Below are positions 24,913 to 33,526 of a stretch of DNA of 64,000 nt, piece after piece. This DNA comes from CAIQPS01 sp963783835. GTDB lineage: Bacteria; Actinomycetota; Thermoleophilia; RBG-16-64-13. Each line of letters opens with the position of its first letter. The first letter of the stretch is position 1. The notes beneath the pieces were generated by a model. The model was given only the letters and a program-made list of their open reading frames with translations, ran no database searches and had not been told where the DNA came from. A program made the translations under genes and the position numbers. The DNA lies in contig CAWAOX010000019.1 in the NCBI GenBank assembly GCA_963783835.1, positions 12,288 to 76,287 on the forward strand, in the 5' to 3' direction.

Positions 24913-26679
24913 CTACTTGACCAGCCAGGCCTCGTTGAACCAGGGAGTCGGCGTGTTGCCGAGGTGCCATTCCATGTTCTTCAGGTTTGGTCCGGTCACG
25001 GAGATGAAGGCCGCCATGGTGATCCCGACGATCGACGCATCGTCGTAGGCGATCTTCTCCATCTGGGCGATATCGGGGTTCGCTTCGGCAATGGTCGGGT
25101 ACTGCTGTGCCTTCTCCATGAGGGTGTAGAACTCTTCCGGGGGTGAGAAGGCCGGGAAGTAGATGGTCCCCTCGCCGTACATCTCGATCGCCCCTTGCAG
25201 AACGTTGGGAGCTGCGCCGCGCAACCCCTGGAAGATCATGTCGTTGCCCTGCGGCACTTTGGTGCTGATCGCAGAGAACGCCCCTGTATTCATACCGTTC
25301 AGGGTCACCGTGATCCCGACAGCGGCCAGGTTCGCCGCGACCGCGTCCGGCAAGTTCGGGTCGGTCCTGTTCGTGTCGTAGCTTAGCGTGCACTCCACCG
25401 TGGGATGACCCGCTTCGGCCATGAGAGCCTTGGCTTTCTCCGGGTCATACGTGCGGGGCGTGGTTCCCGGATCGACGACTTCCTTCACGCTGTGGATCAC
25501 CTCGTAGATGGCGGGCGTGAAGCCCATCCCGACCGACTTGGCGATGCCTTCCTTGTCGATGGCGTATTCCAGCGCTTGGCGCATCTTGATGTCAGTCCAA
25601 ACGGAAGCCGGGTCGGTGGTGTTCATCTCCATCATCAGGTCCGGTCCGCCAAAATTTCCCAGAGTGAACTTCGGGTCATTCTGCAATTGCTGGGCCCCGA
25701 CGAGGGCCACCTGGTCGGTGCCATCGATCTGTCCAGCCTGCAGGGCCATCGTCATGGTGTTCGGATCGCCGAAGATCGTGATATCGATCCCGTCCAAGTA
25801 CGGCAACTGCCGGCCCTCAGCGTCCTTACCCCAGTAGTTCGGGTTCTTCTCGAGCACCATGGACTGATCCGGAGTGAAGGACTTGAGCATGAAAGCGCCT
25901 GTGCCCACCGGATGGGTGTCCAGGTACTCGGCACCCTTCTCCTGGAAAGCGGTCGGGGAGAACACGGCCCAGGACTTCCGGCCGATGAAGGTCAGCACCT
26001 GGTTGGTCCATTGCTTGAGGTTGACCTTGACCGTGTAGTCGTCGACCACTTCGATGTCCTTGACGAACGCGAAGTCAGGCGGCGGACCGGGAGGACCAGG
26101 AGGCGGGCCACCAGCGGGGGGCGGGCCACCGGCCGCGGTGGTCGGAGGCGCAGCGGCCGTCGTCGTAGTCTCAGCACCGGCGGCAGGCGGAGCAGTGAGG
26201 TTGAGATCCCAGCAGAACTTGGCCGCTGCAGCGTTGAAATCGGTCCCGTCGTGGAACTTCACACCTTTGCGGAGGTGGAAGATGTAGGCCAACTTGTCGG
26301 GCGTCAGCTCCCAGCTCTCTGCGAGCTGGGGGGTGAACACATCGGCTTGATCAGTGGGGTTGAACATCATTTCCAGGAACAAGCCCTCAAAGAACTGGTC
26401 CGGCCCGAAGACCTTCGCAGGAAAACCGAACCTGGAAGGGTGTGAAACAGTGCCGGTCTTAACGATGCCGCCCATGACCGGCTCACCGGCAGCCATAGTC
26501 GTTTCGGTGCTGGCAGCCGTTGTGGCCGGGCCCGCCGTGGTCGCCGGGCCACCGGCGGTGGTCCCGGTGCCACCCGCGGTAGTGGTTGTGGTGGTCTCGT
26601 TGCCGCAGCCGGCGGCCACGGCCGCGACCAGGCCGACGACCAGCGCCGTAACGAGCACCAACCAGATAGTCTTCCGCAT
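24913..26679 (-). CDS. ABC transporter substrate-binding lipoprotein, peptide/nickel (SBP_bac_5) family
   Basis: The ATG at 26679 follows AGGAGG at 8 bp and gives a 588-residue lipoprotein: hydrophobic signal, lipobox VAAGC, then a Thr/Ala/Gly linker. The body is a cluster-C binding protein (ESWELTPD, FHLRKGVKFHDGTDFNAAAAKF, NPNYWG, MALQAGQIDG). Oddly, after FCWDLNL there is a Pro/Gly/Thr-rich insert of about 45 residues (around 155-200) where relatives have a short helix and loop; the fold resumes at FVKDIEV. It binds the solute for the OppBCDF permease encoded just upstream. The family also carries non-peptide solutes. Confidence 0.9.
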   Translation of the reverse strand: MRKTIWLVLVTALVVGLVAAVAAGCGNETTTTTTAGGTGTTAGGPATTAGPATTAASTETTMAAGEPVMGGIVKTGTVSHPSRFGFPAKVFGPDQFFEGLFLEMMFNPTDQADVFTPQLAESWELTPDKLAYIFHLRKGVKFHDGTDFNAAAAKFCWDLNLTAPPAAGAETTTTAAAPPTTAAGGPPPAGGPPPGPPGPPPDFAFVKDIEVVDDYTVKVNLKQWTNQVLTFIGRKSWAVFSPTAFQEKGAEYLDTHPVGTGAFMLKSFTPDQSMVLEKNPNYWGKDAEGRQLPYLDGIDITIFGDPNTMTMALQAGQIDGTDQVALVGAQQLQNDPKFTLGNFGGPDLMMEMNTTDPASVWTDIKMRQALEYAIDKEGIAKSVGMGFTPAIYEVIHSVKEVVDPGTTPRTYDPEKAKALMAEAGHPTVECTLSYDTNRTDPNLPDAVAANLAAVGITVTLNGMNTGAFSAISTKVPQGNDMIFQGLRGAAPNVLQGAIEMYGEGTIYFPAFSPPEEFYTLMEKAQQYPTIAEANPDIAQMEKIAYDDASIVGITMAAFISVTGPNLKNMEWHLGNTPTPWFNEAWLVK

Positions 26680-26795
26680 TACTTTCCCTCCTCTTGCATT
26701 TCCCTTCCCCATTCGGCCATCCGAAGGCCGCGGGGCCCATACAGTCGATACTCGCTGGCTCGTGCGCTCTTGCCCCCTCCTTCCTTGCTCAGTCG

Positions 26796-27791
26796 CTATG
26801 CGAGTAGACAGGATACGTAGTGACCTTCAGCTACCTCTCGCAGTTGAGGCACCTGCGTCTTGCAGGCCGGATCGCAGCGAGGGCACCGGGGATGGAACGT
26901 GCAGCCCTCCGGCGGGTTCAACGGACTGGGCACCTCGCCCTCGAGGACGGCGCCGGCCCGAGTCTCCTCCACAAACGGGTCGGGGATGGGCACGGCGGCG
27001 AGCAGAGCTTGGGTGTAGGGGTGCCGCGGAGAGTCGTAGAGCATCCGGGATTCAGTCAACTCCACGATCCTTCCCAGATACATCACCGCCACCCGGTCGC
27101 TCACGTGCCGCACCACCGAGAGGTCATGGGCGATGAAGATGTAAGCGAGACCGCCGAGGCCCTTCTGCAGGTCCTGGAGCAGGTTCATGATCTGGGCCTG
27201 CATGGAGACATCGAGGGCGGAAACCGGCTCGTCGCAGATGATGAGCGAGGGATCGCACGCCAGCGCCCGAGCGATGCCGATGCGCTGACGCTGACCACCG
27301 GAGAACTCGTGGGGCACCCGGTCGATCATCGACGGGTCGAGCCCCACCAGCTGGAACAACTGCTCGACCTTCTCGCCGTAGGAGCGCCGGTTCTCGACCA
27401 GATGGTGGATCCTGAGAGGTTCTCCCACAATAGAACCCGCGCTCTTGCGGGGATCGAGCGAGCCGCTCGGATCCTGGAATATGAGGCTCATCCGGCGACG
27501 GACGGGCTTCAGAGCACGCTCGTTCAGATTCGAGATGTCCTGGCCCTCGAACCAGACGGAACCCGAAGTCGGTTTGTACAGGCGGATGACCGTGCGGCCG
27601 ATCGTCGTCTTGCCGCACCCGGACTCCCCCACCAGCCCCAGGATCTCCCCCTTCTTCACGGTGAGGCTCACTCCGTCCACCGCTTTCACCGTGCCGACTT
27701 TGCGTTTCCACACCCCGCGAGTGATGGGAAAGTGGACCGCCAGATCGTCGAGGCGGACTACCTCTTGGGAATCAGGAGAGGGCTGGTTCAA
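26796..27791 (-). CDS. Oligopeptide-type ABC transporter ATPase (OppF/DppF-like)
   Basis: Walker A GESGCGKTT, Q-loop FQDPSGSLDP, signature FSGGQRQR, Walker B LIICDEPVSALD, and the C-terminal oligopeptide/dipeptide extension with CTFHPRCPRC. TTG at 27791, preceded at 9 bp by GGAGG, gives a normal N-terminus (NQPSPDS) and a 20-bp overlap with OppD. An ATG at 27836 would add 15 residues unlike the family. It energises import of the solute bound by the protein at 24913. Confidence 0.92.
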   Translation of the reverse strand: MNQPSPDSQEVVRLDDLAVHFPITRGVWKRKVGTVKAVDGVSLTVKKGEILGLVGESGCGKTTIGRTVIRLYKPTSGSVWFEGQDISNLNERALKPVRRRMSLIFQDPSGSLDPRKSAGSIVGEPLRIHHLVENRRSYGEKVEQLFQLVGLDPSMIDRVPHEFSGGQRQRIGIARALACDPSLIICDEPVSALDVSMQAQIMNLLQDLQKGLGGLAYIFIAHDLSVVRHVSDRVAVMYLGRIVELTESRMLYDSPRHPYTQALLAAVPIPDPFVEETRAGAVLEGEVPSPLNPPEGCTFHPRCPRCDPACKTQVPQLREVAEGHYVSCLLA

Positions 27792-28797
27792 GGTCCCGGT
27801 CCTCCAGGTTGACGTAACAGCGGATGCGGTGGCCATCGCCCACCGAGGTGAGCTCCGGCCACGGGTCGGTCTGGCAGCGCTCGACGGAGTAGGGGCAACG
27901 GGGCAAGAAGGCGCAGGTGCCCGGCATGTCGATGAGATTGGGGGGCATGCCCTCGATGGGTATCAGCCGGGCGCCATGCTCCTCGTCCAGTCGTGGTACC
28001 GACCTGAGGAGCCCGAGCGTGTAGGGATGGGAGGGACGCCCGAAGATATCCTTGGTGGTGCCTTCTTCCACCACCCTCCCGGCGTACATCACGTAGATAC
28101 GCTGGACGTACCTCGCCACCACTCCCAGGTTGTGGGTGACGATGACGAGCGAGGCCCCGAACTGCTGTACCAGCTTCTTCATGAGCTCGAGCATCTGGGC
28201 CTGGGTGGTGACGTCGAGGGCGGTGGTGGGCTCGTCGGCGATCAGAAGACGGGGACTGCAGGACAGACCCATGGCGATCATCACCCGCTGGCACATCCCG
28301 CCCGAGAACTGATGCGGGTAGTCCTTCACCCTCCGTTCGGCTCCCGGGATGCCCACCATCTTGAGCAGTCCGGCCGCGACCTCATCGGGGGACTGGCCTC
28401 CCAGGCCGCAGTGCAGTTTGACCGCTTCCACCAATTGGTCGCCTATGGTGGCGACCGGGTTGAGCGAGGTCATCGGCTCCTGGAAGATCATGGCGATCTG
28501 CCCGCCCCTTATGGCCCGCATCTCCGGGCTGTTGCGCTTGAAGCCGGCGAGGTCCTTTCCGTCAAAGATCACCTCGCCCCCGCTGATGAAGCCGGGAGGG
28601 CTCTGCAGGAGCTGCATCACGGCCAACTGGCTGGCGGATTTACCGCAGCCCGACTCGCCGACGATGCCGACGATCTCGTTCTCGAACAGCTGGTAGGACA
28701 AGCCGTCCACCGCGCGGACGACGCCTATGGGCGTGCGGAACTCCACCCGCAGATCGCGTACATCGAGGAGCGGCGTCTTGTTCTCGGTGCTCATCAC
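27772..28797 (-). CDS. Oligopeptide-type ABC transporter ATPase (OppD/DppD-like)
   Basis: A 341-residue ATPase: Walker A GESGCGKSA (Ala at the last position, as in many OppD), Q-loop FQEPMTSLNP, signature FSGGMCQR, Walker B LLIADEPTTALD, H-loop VTHNLG, and the C-terminal CAFLPRCPYS cysteine motif typical of the family. The ATG at 28797 overlaps the OppC stop by 4 bp. It forms the heterodimeric ATPase with OppF. Confidence 0.93.
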   Translation of the reverse strand: MMSTENKTPLLDVRDLRVEFRTPIGVVRAVDGLSYQLFENEIVGIVGESGCGKSASQLAVMQLLQSPPGFISGGEVIFDGKDLAGFKRNSPEMRAIRGGQIAMIFQEPMTSLNPVATIGDQLVEAVKLHCGLGGQSPDEVAAGLLKMVGIPGAERRVKDYPHQFSGGMCQRVMIAMGLSCSPRLLIADEPTTALDVTTQAQMLELMKKLVQQFGASLVIVTHNLGVVARYVQRIYVMYAGRVVEEGTTKDIFGRPSHPYTLGLLRSVPRLDEEHGARLIPIEGMPPNLIDMPGTCAFLPRCPYSVERCQTDPWPELTSVGDGHRIRCYVNLEDRDLEPALS

Positions 28798-29693
28798 ATC
28801 GTCCCCCGCAAACGCGGGTCAAGGACGTCCCGAAGTCCGTCGCCCACCATGTTGAAGGCGAATACCAAGAGCATGATGCAGACACCCGGCGCTACCGACA
28901 TGATGGGGTTCGTGAGCAGATAGGGAAAGCCGGCGGCGACCATGGCGCCCCAGGCCGCTCCTGGAGGCGTGATCCCGATGCCGAGGTAGCTGAGGCCGGC
29001 TTCGCCCAGGACAGCGCTCCCTATCATCATGGTGCCGAAGACAAGCACGGCCGGATACGCATTGGGCATCACGTGGCCAAAGACCGTTCGCCAGCGGGTC
29101 GCGCCCATGCTGCGCAGCGAAGCCACGTAGTCTCTCTCCTTGATGGTGAGCGCCTGCGCGTTCATCAGGCGGGCGAAGGGCGGGATCATGCTGATGGAGA
29201 TGGCGATGATCACGTTCTTGAGTCCGCCGCCAAGCACGGCGGCCAACGTCAGAGCGAGAAGCAACATAGGTAGCGCCATGAGGGTGTCGATCACCCGCAT
29301 GATAACGGTCTGGACCTTGCCCCCGAGAAAGCCGGCTACCGTCCCCAGGACGCCACCCAGAATCAACGCGGCCGCGACGGCGCTCAGCCCGACTGCAAGC
29401 GAGGTCCGGGTGCCGTAGATCAGACGGCTGAGGGTATCCCGACCGATGGCGTCGGTACCCAGCCAGTGCTCAGCCGATGGTGGCGCGAGGGCGTTCTGCA
29501 TGTCCGGCTCGTAAGGATCGTAGGGAGCCAGCAGGGGGGCAAATATGGCGACCAGCACCATGATGATGATGACCACAGCACCGAACATGAAGAGGCCACG
29601 GTGCAGAAGAAGATGCACCGCCAGCCGGCCGGTGCTTATCCGCCGCGGAGGCGCAGAGGCGGCTCCGGGAGCTGTGATTGCCCCGGTTCTCAC
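28794..29693 (-). CDS. Oligopeptide-type ABC transporter permease (OppC/DppC-like)
   Basis: A 299-residue permease with an N-terminal OppC segment (YDPYEPDMQNALAPPS, HWLGTDAIGRD) and six predicted TM helices; the EAA loop is ERDYVASLRSMGATRWRTV. Overlaps of 4 bp on both sides (OppB stop, OppD start) show one operon. Confidence 0.93.
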   Translation of the reverse strand: MRTGAITAPGAASAPPRRISTGRLAVHLLLHRGLFMFGAVVIIIMVLVAIFAPLLAPYDPYEPDMQNALAPPSAEHWLGTDAIGRDTLSRLIYGTRTSLAVGLSAVAAALILGGVLGTVAGFLGGKVQTVIMRVIDTLMALPMLLLALTLAAVLGGGLKNVIIAISISMIPPFARLMNAQALTIKERDYVASLRSMGATRWRTVFGHVMPNAYPAVLVFGTMMIGSAVLGEAGLSYLGIGITPPGAAWGAMVAAGFPYLLTNPIMSVAPGVCIMLLVFAFNMVGDGLRDVLDPRLRGTM

Positions 29694-30647
29694 TGGACCC
29701 TCACTCGCGGATCGAGGTAGCCGTAGGAGATATCGACCAAGAGGTTCGAGAAGACGACGATGATGGCCACAACGAGGACGACTCCTTGTACGACTGCGTA
29801 GTCCTTGGCGAAGAGCGCGTTAACGGCCAGCCGTCCCATCCCCGGGATTCCGAAGACGTTCTCCACCAGCACCGACCCCCCGAAGATCATGGCGATCGCC
29901 ATGCCCGAGAGCGTGACTACCGGCAGGATCCCGTTCTTGATGACGTGGCGGGAGACCACGGCCTTTTCGTTCAGTCCCTTGGACCAGGCCGTGCGCACGT
30001 AGTCCTGATGGATCACATCCAGCATGGCCGACCGCGTCTGCCGGGTGGAGCCGGCCAACGGGCCGAGAGCAAGGCAGAATGCGGGCAGGATGAGTTGCTT
30101 CAGACTCATAGCCGGGTCCTCAAAGAACGGCGTGTAGCCCCCCACCGGCAACCATCCCAGCTTGAGGCTGAAAAGATACATCAGCATTATTCCCAGCCAG
30201 AAGATGGGCACGGTCATACCGAGGTTCGCCAGAGTGGTGATGGTGCTATCCAACCACTTGCCTCGTCGGATGGCGCACACGATGCCCATCGGTATGCCGA
30301 TAAGATGGGCGAAGATGAAGGCGGTCAGCCCGTAGTACAGGGTGATGGGCAGCGCTCGGGCTATATCCTCGCGGACCGAGGTGCCCCGGGTGATCGACTC
30401 GCCCAGATCACCGGTGAGGACGCCCCCGAGCCAGGCGGCGTACTGCACGACCACAGGCCGGTTCAGGCCATACTCAGCCCGCAGTGCCTCGATCTCCTCC
30501 GCGGTGTACTGTTTGTAAGAGTCCGACGTCACATAGATAAGGATGGGATCGCCGGGCAGCCAATGCATGATCCCGAATACCAGGAAATGAAGCCATGAGC
30601 ACGACAAGGATCGCCTGCGCCACCCTTCGGATGAGGTAGGAGATCAT
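29690..30647 (-). CDS. Oligopeptide-type ABC transporter permease (OppB/DppB-like), one-base frameshift near its start
   Basis: The natural start is ATG 30647, preceded by GAGGAG, giving MISYLIRRVAQAILVVLMASF. An extra base in the AAA run at 30585-30587 (plus strand) then shifts the frame. The rest, from FLVFGIMHWLPGDP onward, is a normal OppB: six TM helices and EAA loop QDYVRTAWSKGLNEKAVV. A standard caller would start at 30607 and miss the first helix. The two parts join with a one-base correction, so the gene is probably intact and the shift an indel error. First permease gene of the importer, 172 bp below the amidohydrolase. Confidence 0.85.
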
Positions 30648-30678
30648 TGGCTAACTCCTCGAAAAGCTGGCTGCAGAG

Positions 30679-30736
30679 GGCTGACCGTCGGCGACGCGGG
30701 GCTTCTGGGCCCCTTGTGCGCCGCCGACGGTCAGCC
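30679..30736. terminator. Long intergenic inverted repeat between amidohydrolase and OppB
   Basis: 15-bp perfect inverted repeat (30679-30693 and 30722-30736), with GGGGC...GCCCC able to pair inside the loop. No T-run. It lies 84 bp past the amidohydrolase stop and 32 bp before the OppB start, so it may end most transcripts or set expression of the importer relative to the amidohydrolase. Confidence 0.5.
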
Positions 30737-30819
30737 GTGCAAAGGGGGGGCGACGACCATGAGAAAAGGGACCCATCAAACTCGCTTTGAGATGTTGCGG
30801 ATCCACCCAATGACCCTCG

Positions 30820-31926
30820 TCAGTTCTTGCCAGGCTTTGGCACGGATTCCTCCCAGTGGATGCCCCAGATGTCGGGCCGCCCGCTCATGAACATGCGCTC
30901 GTGCGGCACCGGCAGGTCCCAGACGCGGACCGCGTTGCCTCCGAGGATCAAGTTGATCTCGTCCTGGGTAACCCAGTCACGAAGCCGATCGATCTGATGA
31001 AGCGACCAACCCCACCAGTCGATCTGGTAGGTGGGCACCCGCGGCCAGCGCTTCATCGCAGTCGAGAAGGTCGGCGGGTCTCCGCCTTTGTTGCCCAGGA
31101 TGTACTGGGGCACGTGCCCGTAGTCGCCGCCCCAGATGAGCTGAGTGACACCCACGTTTGGGTCCTTCAGAGCGATCTCGTAGTATTCCGCCGGCCAGGA
31201 ACCGGTCTCCAGATACACGTTGCTGCCGCCGGGGCCGATGGCCCGGCCGGCCACGACGCAGGCCCTGCGCACGACGTCGGCCCCCTCGATATAGGAACCG
31301 ATGGAATAGCCGCCGTGATTGAAGATGATGGGGACGTCCGGGTATTCCATCGAGATGCGGGTGAGCAGGGCGTAGCAGTCCCACTCGAAGCCCCAGGCAA
31401 AATCGTGGAAGTCGATGGACACACCGTACTTCTGGGCAAGCTCGCAGAAGGTGCGGTACTCGTTCAGCCGCTCGGCGTAGGTGTAGACCTTCTTCTCGTC
31501 CATGTCACGGGGTACGAACTCACCGATGCCGATGAACATGCCGGTCTTGAGGGCCGCTTCGACCTCGGCGGCCGCGTCATCCAGGTTCCACTTGGTCTCG
31601 CCCCGGGAGCACTTGATCCGCAGCTTGCCGTCGGAGCAGAAAGCGCGGAACTTGTCGGGATAGCGCTCGACCAACTCGGCGTGGCTCTCGTTGGTGTTGC
31701 CCACCTGGCTTGGTTTGAGAAGGACCATGTCGACCCCGTAGCGCTGCATGTCGTAGAGCGTCAGCGGCGAGTTGTCGAAGTACTCGACCTCGCCTTCGCT
31801 GAAAGAGTTCGTCAGGCCACCAAAGTAATCGCCGGGCGGTTTGCCCTTGGACTTGTAGAGGGTGGTGATGTGACCGTGAGACTCTACAACGAAACGGCCT
31901 GCGGCTCGCATGAACCCCGCCCCCAT
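30820..31926 (-). CDS. Amidohydrolase-family (PF04909-type) TIM-barrel metal enzyme
   Basis: A 368-residue protein with the metal site of the amidohydrolase-2 group: HGH near the N-terminus (residues 17-19), a central IDFHDF, IIFNHGG, and WGGDYGH at the C-terminal end, which closes with NAVRVWDLP. Relatives decarboxylate or hydrolyse aromatic and unsaturated acids (ACMSD, resorcylate decarboxylase, oxalomesaconate hydratase). Two starts are possible, ATG 31926 or ATG 31911; the latter has the better GGGGCGGGG site. Operator 5 lies 20 bp upstream, so it belongs to the regulon and heads the importer region. Exact reaction unknown. Confidence 0.82.
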   Translation of the reverse strand: MGAGFMRAAGRFVVESHGHITTLYKSKGKPPGDYFGGLTNSFSEGEVEYFDNSPLTLYDMQRYGVDMVLLKPSQVGNTNESHAELVERYPDKFRAFCSDGKLRIKCSRGETKWNLDDAAAEVEAALKTGMFIGIGEFVPRDMDEKKVYTYAERLNEYRTFCELAQKYGVSIDFHDFAWGFEWDCYALLTRISMEYPDVPIIFNHGGYSIGSYIEGADVVRRACVVAGRAIGPGGSNVYLETGSWPAEYYEIALKDPNVGVTQLIWGGDYGHVPQYILGNKGGDPPTFSTAMKRWPRVPTYQIDWWGWSLHQIDRLRDWVTQDEINLILGGNAVRVWDLPVPHERMFMSGRPDIWGIHWEESVPKPGKN

Positions 31927-31945
31927 TCTCTATCTATATCGTTAG

Positions 31946-31963
31946 CTGAGACAGCTGTATCAT
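31946..31963. promoter_or_regulatory. Palindromic operator 5 (one degenerate half)
   Basis: CTGAGAC-AGCT-GTATCAT keeps six of seven pairs of the inverted repeat, with the same T to G change as operator 4. It lies 20 bp above the amidohydrolase start. A TTGACA box (minus strand) sits at 31997-32002, 33 bp away, the same spacing as at operator 1. The flanking 31927-32067 region holds nothing else that I can see. Confidence 0.6.
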
Positions 31964-32067
31964 GAACGCTCCCAGATTCCCACGCCGCCGCTAGTTTGTC
32001 AATACGTACTTTGAGACCCGCCGGAGATCGCGCCAGAGGGCGGACGCGGTTCGTACGAGGGCCCGGC

Positions 32068-32634
32068 CTAGCGCCTGGGAACGAGCCTCCCGACAAGTAT
32101 CGCCACCCCGATCGCGATGATCACTATCGGCCCGATCACTTCCCACTTGTCATACCACAGACCGAAGCCGATCCCCAGCCAGATGGCGCCCCAGACGATG
32201 GAGCCTACGACCGGCCGCCTGAAGCGGGGCACTACCAGCCGCACGAGAACTCCGACCAGGATTATGGCGCCCCCGCCCCAGAAGAAGATGGCCCAGCCGT
32301 GATCGCCGTTCTCGATCACGCCCACGTTCTGGAGCAGCAAGATGACCCCCAGCCAGATGAGGAGGACCGCGAAAGTGACGAAGCCGAGGGGGTTACGGCG
32401 ATACTTCTCGTCCAGGCCCTGGCCCTTCTCCTGCTTCTTCTCCTGCTCCTTCTCGCCCTGCTTTTCGTCCTGCTTCTCGTCGTGGCGCTGCGGGCGCTGA
32501 GGCGGGTATTGCGGCGGCTGGGGGGGCGGGTATTGTGACGAGTACTGCGGCGGATACTGCGGCGAGTTCTGCGGTGCTCCTGGCTGTGCGCCCAGTTCCG
32601 GGCTCTGGTCCTGCGGGCCCTGCTCGGGATCCAT
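32068..32634 (-). CDS. LiaF-transmembrane-like (DUF5668-type) membrane protein
   Basis: ATG 32634 with GGGAGG at 6 bp gives 188 residues. The first ~60 are Pro/Gln/Tyr-rich (repeated PPQYP units), then a Lys/Glu-rich segment, then four TM helices (about 90-185) with the LLIWLGVILLLQN pattern of LiaF/YvqF-type membrane domains. Such proteins often assist envelope-stress sensors. There is no partner kinase here, and the function is unknown. Confidence 0.8.
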   Translation of the reverse strand: MDPEQGPQDQSPELGAQPGAPQNSPQYPPQYSSQYPPPQPPQYPPQRPQRHDEKQDEKQGEKEQEKKQEKGQGLDEKYRRNPLGFVTFAVLLIWLGVILLLQNVGVIENGDHGWAIFFWGGGAIILVGVLVRLVVPRFRRPVVGSIVWGAIWLGIGFGLWYDKWEVIGPIVIIAIGVAILVGRLVPRR

Positions 32635-32719
32635 GCCACCCTCCCCCATCACGGCAACGATGTCCACGAGTTCGATTGTACTCGTCTTGCCCGGCCCGCG
32701 GGCGACCGCTGAGGGCGGT

Positions 32720-33415
32720 CTAGCGGATGCCGAGATACTTGTGCGTTTGCAGGGAGAGCCGCCAGCTGGGGTGCTCCATCACCAGCCTGACGGCACGCGC
32801 CTCGGAGGTATCCGCTGGCGGCTGGCGGCCTTCGGGCGGCCGGCGGCCTTCGGGCCCCGGCCCCCGTTCCCACACTGGCTGGATGCAAACGATGGCCCCG
32901 GGATGGCGGGCTGCCAGCCGCTCCGCGGTGGCCGCCTCCAACCGCTCGTCGGCGACCAGCTTGAGTTCGTCGATCAGGCCGTCCCACCCCGAGGCGACGA
33001 AGTAGTCCGGCGGCTTGGGACTGATGACGGCCCAGTCGAAGAGCGTCTCCCCCGGTAGGCCCGGCCGCGCCGCGGCCGGAGGCGGCTCCACGGTGCCGTT
33101 CGTCTCCAGATGCACTTTGATGCCCCGGTAGCGAGCTTCGGCGATCAGGGCGACGACGCCTTCAACCTGCAACAGAGGTTCGCCCCCGGTGAGGCACACA
33201 CGCGGGAAGTGCACCCGCTCGAAAATCTCCGCCGACTCCAGTTCCGCGCCGGACTCCGGCGCCCAACTCTCCGGCGTGTCGCACCAGCGGATGCAGTCAA
33301 GCCCAAGCTCAGGCCCGTTGCAGCCGGCGAGACGTACGAAGGTCATGGGGACGCCGGTCCAGAAGCCCTCGCCCTGAAGAGAGTCGAAGATCTCTATCAC
33401 CTGGAGACCAGCCAT
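32720..33415 (-). CDS. queE: 7-carboxy-7-deazaguanine synthase QueE (radical SAM)
   Basis: ATG 33415 with GGAGG at 7 bp gives 231 residues that start with IEIFDSLQGEG, the classic QueE entry. Then come FVRLAGC, RWCDT and LTGGEPLLQ for SAM binding, and VHLETNGT. The cysteines read C-x8-C-x3-C, whereas I know CxxxCxxC or Cx14CxxC for this family; the last pair spaced by three residues is unusual. It makes 7-carboxy-7-deazaguanine from the QueD product. Last gene of queF-queC-queD-queE; a 111-bp gap precedes it. Confidence 0.9.
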   Translation of the reverse strand: MAGLQVIEIFDSLQGEGFWTGVPMTFVRLAGCNGPELGLDCIRWCDTPESWAPESGAELESAEIFERVHFPRVCLTGGEPLLQVEGVVALIAEARYRGIKVHLETNGTVEPPPAAARPGLPGETLFDWAVISPKPPDYFVASGWDGLIDELKLVADERLEAATAERLAARHPGAIVCIQPVWERGPGPEGRRPPEGRQPPADTSEARAVRLVMEHPSWRLSLQTHKYLGIR

Positions 33416-33526
33416 CAGCTCCCTCCGCCCCCTGTGCGGCCGCGGCTGCACATCGCCAGCGTCGCCGCGGGTCGCCTGGGAGGCCCACCCCGCCGCGCCG
33501 CGCGGTCGCGCGCCGCCGAGCGCCCT

